Source: Harmothoe impar
Lineage: Eukaryota > Annelida > Polychaeta > Phyllodocida > Polynoidae
Direction of reading: 5' to 3'
DNA: 64,000 nucleotides
NCBI GenBank assembly: GCA_947462335.1
Contig: OX381705.1
Coordinates: forward strand, 36,355,570 to 36,419,569
Below are positions 10,188 through 24,196 of this stretch, piece by piece. Every line of letters begins with the position of its first letter. Position 1 is the stretch's first letter. Made by a program: the position numbers and the translations under genes. The notes beneath the pieces were generated by a model. That model saw nothing but the letters and a program-made list of their open reading frames with translations. It ran no database searches and had not been told where the DNA came from.

Positions 10188-13100
10188 GTGAGCAGCTCCT
10201 TTACCAGCTACTGTATAGGCCTCACGTGTGACCGGAGCAGGGAAACCCGGCCTTATTGACACTAACAATAAGACTGCTGGTTTTCGCTGTTACTCCCACA
10301 AGTTTGTTTGTTATGTAATTATGAATATCTCAGGACAGGACATAACCTGTGACCGCTTATGGGAAAACCTATCTTATAGCTATTCACTATCAGCCTGGTT
10401 TTCGCGGTCAGCGTCACATGTGGTGTCTGTTCTTGGGTGAGACCTTTATTACTACAGCTCCCACCGTATGTAAACACCGTTTGTTATTGCCATTACCGTC
10501 TCTATCCATGTCAGTAGGGTATTTAGTGTAAGTCACTGTTTAGGTTCTTTGACGTAGGTTTCACATCCCATGTGGTTATGTTTCTATTCCGTTGAATAAC
10601 AAATTCAGTTCATAAGTATTACCCTTGGAGGGTGTTATTTATAGTTATATCTGTCTTCGTGTGATCACTTTTATAAAATACAATTGTTAGCAGTTCGGTA
10701 CTTTTGAGTCTGATTATTTACTTCAGATAGATATTAGTTTAGAACTCTTTGCTCTTGATTGAGGTGCCTTAGATAGTGACACAATGCATTTTTACGTTAT
10801 TGAGTTCATTTCACGATGTTAAATCCGATCAAGAAGCACCAGTGTTACTAAATTCCGTGTAAGAACAATGCCTCACAAAGCCATCACTTTCAAAACAGTT
10901 CGTTCTATTCAGATTCATTAACCACACAGAGCTTTTTCGGTCGGCTCTCAACCAATTGTTTGGCTCCGCAATAGAAGTGACATAAACCCCAGATGTCCGC
11001 CTCCGGGATGACGTGTTAGTATTTATAGTATTAGAAAAGTACTATACATGTAGTAGGTAAATTTGCGCCTGTAACTGAAGCGGCTCTCCATATACTACTT
11101 ACACGTTACGCCTGCATGTTCGTAGTAGTGTATAGGACGAGTACTAAGCTGTACGCACAATACAGTAAAGGGAGCCTTATATGGGGGGAGGGGAGTAGAA
11201 GTGGAATGCAGTCACTGGCATTCCCACCACTGAATACTGGCGCTGCACATAGACAAAAAAGAGGCGTTCATTTTAAAAATGAGGGATGTTGTCATATCGT
11301 CTTGCTGTATTGATTGTAATGCAACACCGAGATATTTCCTCTCATCATTTGTCTGTCATCTCATCACAAAAGGGACTGGAGAGGCCGGCTCATTCAGAAC
11401 TATTCGGTTTCCGGTATATTTATAGAAAGGATGTCTGCTTGTTAGAAGCACTTCTCCTCCCCGCGGGGCACCCTCCTCAACATCAACCAGCCATGTTGAC
11501 GTCTGCCGCGGCACAGTGCGATATGCACCGTCCAAATAACAACCTGAGCAATGCTATCCTTACATTGATATAGCGATGGGTGGTGGACATAGAACGTGCT
11601 GCTACTTCTTAGTACACTGCACCTTCATATTTCGGCTGATTTTTACCTCACTCTTCACTTAAGTAAAGAGTGGTTTTAACTTTTAGGTAAAATTCTCTTG
11701 TTTTCGTGGTGGTATATTAGCACACCCTACAGAGGTTTTATGACAACCTGATCTGTATATTGATGAATCACTCCTTGCACATACTTAAGGCGACCTTGTG
11801 CAGTGCCACCTACCCCCCTTCCCCACCTCCCAAGTCCCCAGGGCACTCTCCTCTTCCCAACATTAACCCAAATCGCACCCAGACTTCAAGCGGGGTGCTG
11901 GTTTTGCTGTGACTAAATTCAATCACCTCCATGCCCCACGACCACCACAGCTCAGTGTACATTAGGGAGGAGGGTTAGCGCGCCTCCTCCACGGTGGTGC
12001 TTTATGGAGTGGTGCTGGAGGTGCTAACAGTGGTGCTAGTGGTGGTGGTGCCATGCACTCCCAGAGCTGACTGCCATCCTTCATTTCACCAGTCCCCCCT
12101 GTATCTCTGTCCCAGTCTCCCTGCTTTTAGTGCAAAATTTACTTTGATCTTCCAATACAGTCGACAGAGAAAACGTCTTTATTGTCCACTATCGAGATAA
12201 GCTAGAGCTCCACAATCCGATCATATGAGAACCCCATAGCTTTCCCTTCAGTGAAGAATAACATGAGAGACCCAGTGCGATCAGGAGAATCTGAGGGTTT
12301 GTTTATATTTACATCTCACAATAGGTATATACAGTTTGATCACTGTTCAGACAAATAAAAATCCAACCAGTTTGATATGAAATCAGGAGCCAAAATCAAC
12401 CTCAGATGCAAAATTGGGACCTAAAGTGGGACATAGATCTTTTTTGTATAGCCTTGGCAAATCTATTTCCCATTTGAGCATGGGGTATTCATAAACATAA
12501 ATATATACCTATGGTAGGGTCTAGAGTACCTACATGCATGTATATGATTCTTTGGTTTGAGCCCGATTTGTGAGAATAGCACAGATTTGAGGACAGAATC
12601 GGCTAGTGGAGCCCTAGCTAGAGTCCAATGAAATATATTTTGTGTCAGCACAACACATTGGGTGTGTGTACTATGCGGCTTGGAGGTAGGGAAGCTCTAT
12701 TCTTTCCCTTTGTAACCTCCATCCACTGGCTTACTAGTGGTTCCCAGTTGTATTTGGGGTGTACGTGGAATAGTGACGAGTGCCTTTAGCCTCCACCCAC
12801 TGGGTTGGGGTAGAGTATTAGTGGAAGAGTCAGGCGATAGGGTCGGGTACATAGAAGAGGAAGGAGTAGGTGCGGTGGTAGTGCCAGGATTGGTGACCGG
12901 CTTTTAGAAAGGGGTAGGCAGGGGATGTGCATCAAACGCGTGCCGTGGAGAAGGTGTAGCAGCACAGGGAGCTCCACCCCCTGGAGGACAGGGGAGGCAG
13001 GAACTGACAACTGCATCAAGTGTAGCAGCCCTGCCACAGCGCTAACCTGCTTTACCTGCAAGTCCTCCCCGAGCAGGGGGTTATCTAGTGCAGCCACCAC

Positions 13101-14485
13101 ACTGATGAAGGCTGTTCCTCTGTGCCGCCGACGGTCGTGGCAGGCATGGAGGTGTTGGTAGGGAAACTGTTGGCGCATTGATAAATACCACTGATTCACC
13201 TTACTGCACACTGCACTAACACTTGCCACAAGACGCAGCAAAAATACAGTTTAACCTTTAATGCACCATGTATCGTTCGTGCATCATACCAAGCCTATAG
13301 TCTATACGGGGTTGGTACACTCCTAAAGGAATGTGGGTATGATGCCTCAATGCCAGATTTACCTCCATATAGCTGCGATAACCTGAGACACACCTGCGTG
13401 AACTGCAAATTGTCTTAACACCTTACACTTCTGTTTTAGACCTTTTCCACCTTGGTTGGATCCGATTCCTGTGACACCAATACGAGAATAAATAAATATG
13501 CCCCGTGGGGTTGCTTTCGTCCACCTTTATTGGCCAGGGCTGTCACTCTAGCCATCCTCCGCCGATGTAATATACTGAAGGAGCTTCGGGTTTCTGCCTC
13601 AGCCAATGAGACATTGCCTCCACTCCGGCCATAGCGTTTGTCATTACAATATCAGCAAGTGCATATGTATAGATCATCACCAACGCTGTGATGCTTCTAG
13701 ATGGAAATAGACTTATGGTGAAGGATGTTTTATCCACTTCTATTCAAACTGTAAAGAAGTGTGTAGCTCGAGGGCTTATATTTATTCATCATTACACGAA
13801 CACTAGCTTCCCTTTCATGACCAATGCTGCTGGTCATAGAAATAGCTTCGCTGCACCTGAGTGTGCCTACAGGTGCATAAGGCAACATTCCCCACCCATG
13901 GCATCCATGTCATCCAATGGTTGCCCAGCCTCTAATCACCTTATGACATGCGTATTGACTCTGTTATAACATTGTGATAACAATTAAGACTAACCCCGTC
14001 CCTATTACATAACGTAATGTCTAGGACTTTGACGGTCTGCGCTGTGAAGCCATTACGACAATCTCCAGAGAAATCTAATGCAGGCAAGCTGTGGCCAGGA
14101 GATGCCCTGTTGGACGTGAGGGAGAACTACGGTATGTGATCATATCCGGCCTAGAACAGCTAAGAACCCCAGTATTCCGGCAGTACAATTGGCAGGGATC
14201 CAACAGGGAGATGGTGAGCCCAACCTGGAAATAGATCACAGTGGTTCGATCCCCTATGTTTACAGCGCTTCTTTTGATCCCTAAACCCACCACGGGTATC
14301 TGTGAAGAATCAGGGTGAAGGTCGCCCTGCAGTATTCAGCCTGGGTCTTTTATATTCGACAGCTTTGAATGTTTGTCTATTGTAGATAGCATATTGTAGA
14401 TAGAATATAGAACATATAGAAATGTAACATTTCACGCACATATAGACATCAGTATCGGTGAATGAAAAAGCCAAAGCTGTTTGGG

Positions 14486-14540
14486 GTTGCCCCCCCCCCC
14501 CCCCCGCTTTCCCCCCTAAAGATTTGCTTCCTACGCATCT
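14486..14540. repeat. partial copy of the GGCGTAGGAA-ended repeat
   Basis: A long C run is followed by AAAGATTTGCTTCCTACGC, matching the right end of the element at 4366-4722. The left half is missing or too diverged to see. Confidence 0.4.
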
Positions 14541-16299
14541 ATGCATGCGCTGTAGGGTTATACCTGCGCATCCGCTTTGAGCATTTGGAGGCTTTTATTG
14601 AAGGGCTCCATCCTGTGGAGTATAGCTAATGACATCTGGCCTATTTGGCAGCGATGTACCTACAGAGTTTCGCTGCACCCAATCACCGACATGATGATCC
14701 GAGGTAGTCACCATATGATTCCCTCTGGCTGTATATCATCAATGGCTGACTTCTGTCATGGCTCTCCTAATTGGCTGATCGCGCACATCAGTGGGCACTC
14801 ATTGCCAATAGAATGCATTGCGAGCCAAACTGAGTTGGTATTGAACCATCTGTACTACTATAGAATATGTAGTAAGATATATGTGAATATAAGAGTTGTA
14901 TAGGGTACATTCACCATGTCGGTCACATACCCTGAGACAGACACTGACTAGGATAAGACTTCTAGTGTTTTTTTTGGAAAATGATTACACTTAAACTTTA
15001 CCAATACCGGTATAGACAAATAAAGGGATTAGAATGCATGAATAAACACAAAGCAGGTGTCCATCTCAAGGTAGGGTAGGTTCACCCTAAGTCAAACATA
15101 TACCTTGAGTCAACCACTTTTGAAATTACTGGTATACTATTAGGGACGTTCAGTGGTTTTTGTTTTACAATAAAATATACAATGTAATATGGGAATCTGG
15201 TGAAGGAGACTATGAGAAGTCCATTGCCACAACCCAGAAGAAAATACATTATCTCTGTAAAGAGCAAAAGCAGTTTAAAGGTGCATTTTCAAACCCCAAT
15301 CTGCCTAGTACATTGCAGCATGATCAGTGGCACTCACAGTTACACTGTGAGTAGGTAACTCATGCATGACAGTCAACACTGGGGTGCATAGTGTCTCATA
15401 ACAACTGCTTATGCATTTGATTTCTCATAGTTGGGCTTTCCTAACTACAAGCCATTCATTGTATATTCCCAAGACGTATGAGTCATAATGAAAGGCCTAT
15501 AGTTATTAAAGCCCCTCTATGAGAGATCACATTAATCAATAGTTTTTATGAAACGCTATGCACCCCACTATTGAAAAAAGTAGTTATTTTGATTTCCTTC
15601 AAAATCTTATGCGTCTATGTTTTAATATTATGATGATACATTGTACATTGCACATTGCCATTTATAAAAATCACAGGCCCCTTAATAATACCTACTTCTT
15701 CCCTGTAGAATTAGAGGACATAAATCTCTTTTCTTGCATAGAATCTCTCCTGTTTGTCCAATTTTAAGGGGCCTAGGTGCAATATGACTGCATGTCAATT
15801 TTACTTGTTCCTATGGTCTAGATATTGATGGACAGACCCATGATTTTGAAGGAAATGACTTCATAGGCAGAGCCCTCAGTACACATATACCACCGCTGCT
15901 GGGGCCAGTGAGTGCCCCTATTATGTGTGTGAGTAGTGGGTCCAGTGAGAGCCGCGTGTTGGACGCCCCTAATGCTATGAATCCGGTAACAATGAACTCC
16001 CACTGAATAAAAAAATTGAAGTGTTTTAGAAGTAGGTATTGCACATTGAGTTTATATTATCATTCCCTTTCATATTATAAAATCAATCAGAAGTACCCCT
16101 GTTTGACCTGTTTTGACAAACAGAGAATGAGGATTTCTCCACTGTTCATACTCCCGGATAGTTGATTCAAATTATTTGACCGTCGTGCATAATGTTTATT
16201 GGTGTCATGAGTTGGATCTATGTCTTAATTACATGAATCATGCCTCATTTTGGCAACATCAGTTTCCTAAATTACATTTAGGACTGATTTTGTATGGTA

Positions 16300-16522
16300 C
16301 CATAAAACCTCGCGTATAAGCCGCGGCTAGTACGCGAGTCAGATCGGCGGTGCGGCTTATAGCATCGGCCCAGGGTCAGGGTGCGGCTTATACGCAAGTT
16401 TTTGTTATTATGGTACAGTACTAAATGTCACCATACTCAGATCTCTGGTGCGGCTTATAGCATCGGCACAAACTCGGGGTGCGGCTTATACGCGAGTTAG
16501 GCTTATACGCGAGGTTTTACGG
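16300..16522. mobile_element. 223-bp MITE, Tc1/mariner-like, TA-flanked
   Basis: The ends CC(A/G)TAAAACCTCGCGTATAAGCC are inverted over about 23 bases and flanked by TA on both sides, the target duplication of Tc1/mariner elements. The interior repeats GGTGCGGCTTATAGCATCGG twice. There is no ORF, so it is non-autonomous. Confidence 0.65.
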
Positions 16523-17683
16523 TATACCCATTTCACCCTAGAGTCAGCCACAAATGCACCCTATGTCAGCCACTTCATACCATGGCATTCTCTCCTCCAC
16601 CCTGGAGTTCTCTCGCTGGGAATTCTTGCCTTAGAACTTCCCCCTACCCTTGAGAATCTCCTCCCCCTGGAATTCCCCCCATCTACTTCAGGGTTGATGA
16701 TAACAGTTTTACTTGTTAAGTGTAAAGAGGGCACGGTACAAAGCAACAAAAAAAAAGGAGGAAAAAGGAGGTGTGGGGGAACAGCCCTTGATACATTCAA
16801 TAGAACTTTCTATTAATCCTCCATACTGCCTGTTTACAATACATGTATCATATTTAGTCCTCAATGTTCATAAAATATACTTGAATTAACAGCTCATGTA
16901 TTCGCCTGAGGTACAGTACTGACTTTGTCTTGAGCATTCAACATTTAATAAATCATTTTCTTCTCTACTGTTAGTTTAACATATTTATATATAATACATG
17001 CATTCACTGAATACCAGTCAATCCATTGATTAAAATTTCAAAATAACTGGTTCATTCCATATATCTCTGGTGGCTGTAAGAATGTTGATTCAAGGTGCAT
17101 TTTGGCTGATTATGGTGAAAAGGACCTATTCTGAATGTTCTGATTAATTATGGAATTAAATACTGAAAAGTGTTATTCTCCAGAGCAATGCCTAAATTTT
17201 GGTTCATTTGTGAAAGCTATGGACAAAACCATCTAGGAGCAATTTGACCTTAAGGTAGCTCATAAAAAAACATGGACCAGATCGGTTGAAAGTAGCGAAT
17301 CTACCGAATGTCCGATTCAAGGTGAACGTACCCTAAGGCGGCAATCTTCCATAAAAGGGACATGGTGCTATTGGAACTGCGCGCTCCACCTATGTTAAAG
17401 TACTCACGTGAATAAATGTATGTCACCAACAAAATATGCCACCAGATATATTTCTCTGTAACAGCATTATGGTAACAGTATGGTTCATGTATACATGCGT
17501 GTATATGTTATGTAGAGCCTATGCTTTGACTGAACAAAACATGGTCATGTTTAGGATCCGATCATGTACACGATACCCATGTCAATACCGAGGCATATTC
17601 TGTGTCTCTGTCTCTCCGTTTCTGTCTCCGTCTCAGTCTTTATGTATGTCTGTCTCTTTGTATCTCCTTTTCCTCTCCCTCTG

Positions 17684-17690
<7 letters not shown>

Positions 17691-17767
<77 letters not shown>

Positions 17768-17780
17768 TCTCTCTCTCTCT

Positions 17781-17818
<38 letters not shown>

Positions 17819-17830
17819 CTCTCTCTCTCT

Positions 17831-17911
<81 letters not shown>

Positions 17912-17930
17912 ACTCTCTCTCTCTCTCTAG
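17691..17930. repeat. (CT)n microsatellite, about 240 bp
   Basis: A nearly pure CT run with a few CA and CC interruptions. It creates long Ser-Leu or Arg-Glu reading frames on the two strands that are not genes. Confidence 0.98.
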
Positions 17931-19021
17931 CAATAAAAATATTTCTGTCTCTCTGTCTCTATGTCTCTGTCTGTCTTTGTTTCCTTGTCTGTCTCTGTCT
18001 GTCTCTGCCCCTATCTCTGCCTCTCTTAGCATGTGATAGCTACCTCCACGATAGGTACCATCGTGGGTATACTAAAGGGCTGACCCAGTTCCTGCAGTGG
18101 CTGACAGTACACTGCCTACATGCATGTCCCTGCACCATTAGACCAGATACCCACGTCAGTTGGATGCCAGGTTAACCAGCATCAAGGTAGAAAGATATAC
18201 AGGCCTTGGTGTATACGTGTTCTGATTCCATCTCTGACGTGGGTTGTACATGACATCCACCCATACCACGGTGTATTATACAAAAGAACAGGTAACGATG
18301 ATTCACCAGGGAGTACTATGGAACTATGGGAGCGAAAATCACCGTGAGGAAACTCGTTTAATTAACACCCAGCATTCATGAATCATCCTGTAGTAGTATA
18401 ACCATTGCACTTGATGTAATGATTTTAGGGCGTGGTCATTTTGTAACAACAGGCACGACGTCGAGGTGTACCAACGTATTCAACGTCCCTCAACCAAGAA
18501 GTCCAACCTTTTTTGCCCCCCCCCCCTCCAATAGGGTTCATTATTGCTAAAATGTGGTGATTTTTCCCCCTCCTACCTCAGGAGGGGTTCAATTTCATGT
18601 TGGTCACCCACCTCAACTCAATGGATATGACTTCACCACTCCCCCAATAGCCTCATCCCCAAATAGGCACTATACATGTAAGATTTATATCAGGAATTTC
18701 TGTGACCGAGTATTCTCTCAAACGTGCACACGTCTCTGGTATATTATCCGGGTTGAATTAGGAAGAAATGATAAATCTCACGACCTTGGATAAAAGGGTC
18801 GAGAATACCTATGGTGTATATTATATAATAATAACCTGTCTGAAGACTTTATGCAAAGGTCTTATATATTTGCTTTTGGAGAAATAATGAATGTCAGGGA
18901 GCATACACCGATAATCCGACATTTTAACTATTAACATTTACCCTATAACTTGATAATCCTTTAAGCAATATAATTCTAGGAAAAGAAGCACCGATTCTGT
19001 GATTATAAGTTAAATATTGAT

Positions 19022-19131
<110 letters not shown>

Positions 19132-19709
19132 TTTTACAAATGCTGCTTTGCAACTTAGCTCATGGGTTGTACAAATAAGTGATGTGAAATATTTGACTTG
19201 CTTTTCAAGTAACTGATAGGTGGAGGATACATATGTGCAGTGAAGCTTACAATTTGATTTCTTAATTCAAAACTAAATATGACTTATGCCTCAGTCAAAA
19301 AGAATAATCCTATCATTCCTAGTAATGAAAGAACTTAGGTGGGTTAGTCAATATTGACTAACCGGGCTTGGGCATATAGGAAGGCAAAAATACCGGTAGA
19401 TTACTGACTAGGGCAAAGGTTATCAGCATGGGAACTTTTTGGGTGCCCAAAGTCGGACCAGGATGCGAGGACGGAGCCGAATGAAGGGAAAGCTGTGCAT
19501 AATTATCCCTAGCCGGAGGAGAAGCCACAGCAGAAATGGCTGCATATTCCCTGGCCAACGGGAAATGGGGGGGGGGGGGGGCTCTGTTTATAGTACTTGA
19601 CTTTCTAGAGGATTATTGGTTTCAAGCTATCTTCTCTGAATCTAGATAGATTGAAGTAGCTACATTTGTAATGATAAGCCAGAGGATAAGTCATGCTATA
19701 TTACTTCTG

Positions 19710-20495
19710 CACTGAAAACCCAGAGGAAGGTTCCTAGTCATTATGACGACCTAGGTTGTCATAATGACTAATGGAAAGTGCTCTGGAGAATGCTGTATGA
19801 ATATAGTCTCTAATTAGTTCACCTCCTAATGAGAGGCATCCCTTTCACATATTTGGTTTACTCTTGATTAAACTACGTAGCTTTACTTGTTATGAATAAG
19901 TTGTGTATGGGTGAGAATGATGGCCTTGAAGGTATAGAGAATACTCTGCTCCCTGTCACCAGTTTATATCTCATGACAGAAAATTTAATTCAATCCATTT
20001 CCCCTGGGTGGCACATGACAGGACATGTGCCATGTCCAACACCCAGATATACCATAGGTTGTCCCAATGACTACCCAATAGTGTTGAGAGTTGTCATTAT
20101 TGATGATTTTAGGTCTTCAAATTTACAATACCTAAAACAACAACCTTAAGGTAGTCATTCTGACTACCCAATCCATGTGACTACCAAAGGTCGTTATTAT
20201 GACAACTTTGGTCTGTATGGGTACGATCCTCGAAGGCCAATTGTAGCATGTATCATACATTTGATGTATTATTAACCACTGGGCATTATGTACCTGTTCA
20301 GCCCAACTGGTGAACGACGGAAACCAGCGTTTCTTTACCCAAGATGCTGTCTGTACCAGTTTAACAAATCTAATCAAATCAAATCAAAATATGACTACCT
20401 TAGGTTGTTACAATGACGACCTAAGGTCGTCACCTTGACCACCTAAAGTTGTCAATTTTGGTATTGTCAAAATAACGACCCTGGGGTTTTCAGTG
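19710..20495. mobile_element. 786-bp dyad-rich MITE with CACTGAAAACC ends
   Basis: The left end CACTGAAAACCCAG is mirrored by CTGGGGTTTTCAGTG on the right. Subterminal dyads are built from GGTCGTNNTNNTGACNACC-like units, including a 34-base near-palindrome centred on ACCTAGGT at about 19755. Length and architecture match the element at 4875-5653 although the dyad sequences differ. There is no coding capacity. Confidence 0.5.
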
Positions 20496-22693
20496 TGGTG
20501 GAAATACAGGTATTCATTAATTGAGATTATACCGCCGGTACTCCTTATACAGGGTAATCGGGTAACAAAGACCAGTACCAGTCATGACCAGGGCTGAGGG
20601 ACCAGTGCCATGCGCATGAAGCATATGGACGATGCGACGTCCTAGAGCTTACGGGCAGAAAAAATGCGGAATTAGGCTCATTGGCCGTCGTCAGGCGTTG
20701 TTTGCGTAGTGCACACCGCCTGTCGACTGTGGACTAAGTGATCCTCCTCACTCCCAAAATGAGCTGCCCCCCCCCCCCACCTCCACATGCACACACCCAC
20801 ACCACGCGCCGACCCCACCTTTCTACTCGCTGTGTGGTGTGAACAGTGCTCGCTGGTGGAGCCACTGTTCCTAGGCAATACACTCATCATTGACTATTTG
20901 CCATCCACCTACATGCTGAACATACACGAAATGAAATAGCCTATAATGGTAGTCAACAGATGAAGAAGACCGTGTTTTGCATGAAAATACATGTATAGGG
21001 GCCTATTAATTCCAAGTACAATGTACTTCTATTTATTCTTTGACTAAGGTGTTTTACACGATGGGCAATGGACTCATACTCCCCTGAACGGTACCATTGT
21101 GCCACAGGAATGGGTCACATAGGCTTAACACTCCTTGGTGTGCGTTACTCAACAATTATGGAACCTGGCCCTATATTATTTAAGATTGTGACTTCAGTAT
21201 TTATTTCCATGTTCCTGGTACTTCCAGTGTAATGCACACATTTGAGTTCCAACTCAGATATATGAACTGTAATGAAGAGAAAGTGTCAGAGAAAGATGGT
21301 GGCATGAGGCTTTTCTCACACGACTATCTATAATCTACTTTTAATTACAATCTTTTTTTTATCTACTCCAAATTAGTAAAATACAAACGAGCATGATATC
21401 GCCCTTTGCGTATTTATTAAAATTGTGGTATTCTTCTTGGCTTGGGTTTAGTCTGTGATGTTTACGTTGGTAGCGGTAGAGAGAACTAGAGCTAGAAGGA
21501 TAATATCACTCAGGGCCAGCTAAAACGTTCCTGTGTTTCACCTTAGAAGTATATGGCTCAATAAGTTTGCTTTCTGTTTCCTTTCCTAGTAAGGATTTTG
21601 TGAGGCCAGACCCCGACATGCATGGAAAAATACACATGGTGAGACAAGACACTCTAAAGTGCTGCTAAGTTGTCCATGCCTTTGTCCCTCATTCTAGTTT
21701 CCCCTGTTTTAGAAACATTTTGATATACTTTCCATTAAAGTTGTTGATTTTGTACGTGGCTGACTCAGTTTTAAACGTTTTGGACGGTCCCTGGCTTTAG
21801 AGTTCTGCGTTGACCACACTAAAGATTGGTTAATAACAACAGTTGTTTCCCTTCAGTTATTCTGAGAGCATGGTTTCTTGCTTCTTGTCTTTGGTACCAA
21901 TGTGCTTATTGCAGGAACGTGCCATTATGATTATTAACCATTGCATGAGGATCCATTGTCAGATACTAAGGCTTGAACATACCCGTAACCAACCATATAA
22001 TGAAATAACCACGGTACTGTTCCCATTTAATATGTGTCCTTCTCTAAAAGAAAAGAATACAACGAGATAGGATGAGTTATTTCACTGCGTGTTAAACTAT
22101 ATTGCTAATTATATTGACTGCTTTTACTTATTGCGCATTTACTACATCTTATTTCTTCATGATACATGCCAAATCATTTCTTATTTATCATGGCACCTTT
22201 TAATAGGAGTATTCAGTATTACACGTCGAACGAGTTTTGAAGGAAGATCAAATAGTGCTATTGAGAATATCATTCCACTCAGAATAAATGTACAGTAATG
22301 ACACTGTTTCAGGTTATGCATAGATTGGTGGATGTATGTGTGTGCATTGTTTGTTTTGTGTGTCAATCCGTATTGTCGTACATGAGACTATTAAAATTCA
22401 ACCAGATGATAATAGAGCAAATAATTATCTATAGGCCTTGAGCAATTTCTCGTCACCTCTGTAGTTGTGCTCGCATACATAAGTTAAAACCATCTCCTTG
22501 TGATACATGTACATGTAGCTAATCCTTGTGCGGTTGACCTATAGGTCCTATGGACGTGATTGGCCTTTAGGCATCCATCGCTATAGGTTTAGACAATCAA
22601 ATGCATGCCCACTGTCATGTGTGTTTATATATCCCCTGAGTCTCCAAAACTTTCCAATGTTTCCCATCCAATAAGCCCTCATCCGAAACCCAT

Positions 22694-23142
22694 TTAAAGC
22701 GGCTCTTCCACCAAGGTCGATTTTGTGATCGACAATCAGCGTATTGATTGGTCCGGTAACCTCAAACATGGTTGATATTACTAGGTTAAACATAAAACGG
22801 TGTGTTCATGTTACATGGTCGAGAAATCTTGGATTTCTTATTTCAAACTTAGACTCAAAAACTATCCAGGAATCGAATTGCTCCACATGACGTTGTCTCA
22901 CTGATTGTGACAATTGCGGATCCCATAGTCGACTTGCTCCTTTTTCTATTTTCCTTTTCAAAATTGTATACCATTTTGTACGGGCGGCCCTGTTTTTTTC
23001 TAGGTAGGGCCTGGTAACCTGAAACACACCCTTTCTTTTGGCCTTTACTCTGTGGGATAGCATTCTAACAAGGTTAAATTTTGTAATTCAATTATTTTTC
23101 ATATAAACCGATGAACAGCTGCTTTGGTGGAAGCCAAGCTTT
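22694..23142. mobile_element. about 449-bp MITE with TAAAGC...TTCCACCAA ends
   Basis: The left end TAAAGCGGCTCTTCCACCAAGG is mirrored at 23115-23142, where the reverse complement begins TAAAGCTTGGCTTCCACCAA. Next to the left end, TCGATTTTGTGATCGACAAT matches a second copy at 38234-38427. No ORF with motifs is present. It ends about 360 bases before a Kv2 exon. Confidence 0.5.
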
Positions 23143-23505
23143 ACGCTGTCACTTTGGCCCTGCTTTCTCTGGCAAGATCTGAAACATTACCAAAAATACC
23201 TCCAACCCCTACGTCCTATTCTCGGGACATTAGATTGGCATTCTACCTGCCTCCAATCCGAAATCATTTTAAACCAAAGATTTCCTCCTTCGTCCTCCAC
23301 ATGTCTGTGAGTGTGTGAGGTGTAGATATTATAGTGTTTTGATGTAGTCCCTCTAAGAGCATGGTAGCCCTTTGTAGTGTGGTCCTCCTCACGCCAGGGT
23401 TGATCCCCGCAGATCTGAGAAGAAAAAATCACCAAATAACGAAAGAAGGCATTAATTACCCGCCCGACGTAGGTCTAACTTGGTGCTATCCTGTGACTTT
23501 TGCAG

Positions 23506-24196
23506 GATATGAAACATTACCTGGACAATGCCCCCGAGAATAGGGATGACCTTGCAAAGTCAGGGATGGAGCTAAGACAGATGATATGCCGACAAGGGAG
23601 CAGTGCCAGTAGTGACACATATGGAAGCTGTTTTACCCACATGCAGTCAAGTCCTTCAAATTATGACATAACTCCTGAGGGAGCTCTCGATTCCAATGTG
23701 TATCTAAATCCCATGGAGATAAATGAGGGCGCATCGCCTGGCCCACTAGTTTCACCCCCGCGGTACTGTGACGCCACGGCTGATGACGTGACGTTACCAC
23801 CGCTGCCAAATTCTAGTTCCGTTGGACAGGTGCCCAAGGGAAAGGGTATGAACCAGGTGGGGCACAACAGGCCAGATGCTACTAAACTTGTCAGCCCCTC
23901 CAAATCCCCTAAGCCTGCCGAGAAAACTCGGCATAAAGGTGCCGCCACCTCATTGCGCCAACTATTTAAGAACCGGAAACAAAAGTCATTGACATTGGCC
24001 AAACCTCGTGCTCGATTCTCGGCCGATAGTGACAGTGCACGCAGCCATTCCTCAACCGACTCTGTCAATTCTCAGGGGTCAGTGAAGACAGCAGGCACCC
24101 GCTTCAGGAAAGCACCGTTCGGGAGTCGCCACCACGCCAGCCCGTCCACCGGCAAGAAGCTGGCCAACTATCACCTCATAGCCAATTCTCAATCAG
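23506..24196 (+). CDS. Kv2/Shab channel, cytoplasmic C-terminal exon
   Basis: This is the probable next coding exon of the Kv2 gene, 13.3 kb downstream of the pore exon. Acceptor tgacttttgcag precedes GATATGAAACATTAC, and the donor is AATCAG|GTGAGT. It enters in phase 0, matching the upstream exon, and leaves in phase 1, matching the exon at 31495. The 230-residue product is hydrophilic and Ser/Pro-rich, with basic patches (for example around LRQLFKNRKQKS) and Ser-rich runs (SADSDSARSHSSTDSVNS). Long disordered, phosphorylatable tails are typical of Kv2 channels, where they control clustering and gating. I see no recognisable vertebrate clustering motif here. GC and codon use are raised compared with the flanking intron, which supports coding. 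Assignment to this gene rests on strand, order, splice sites and phase; transcript data would settle it. Confidence 0.85.

Noticed and set aside
12786..13241. A 151-codon minus-strand ORF, Leu/Pro/His-rich
   Set aside because: No recognisable motif, lies within the Kv2 intron, and overlaps an equally meaningless plus-strand ORF.
14170..14255. A B-box-like GGTTCGATCCC with an upstream A-box-like string, considered as a tRNA gene or SINE
   Set aside because: The spacing is too long for a tRNA, no cloverleaf forms, and no second copy is visible in the window.
17551..18175. Long ORFs on both strands rich in Ser-Leu or Arg-Glu
   Set aside because: They are translations of the CT microsatellite and lack any non-repetitive domain.
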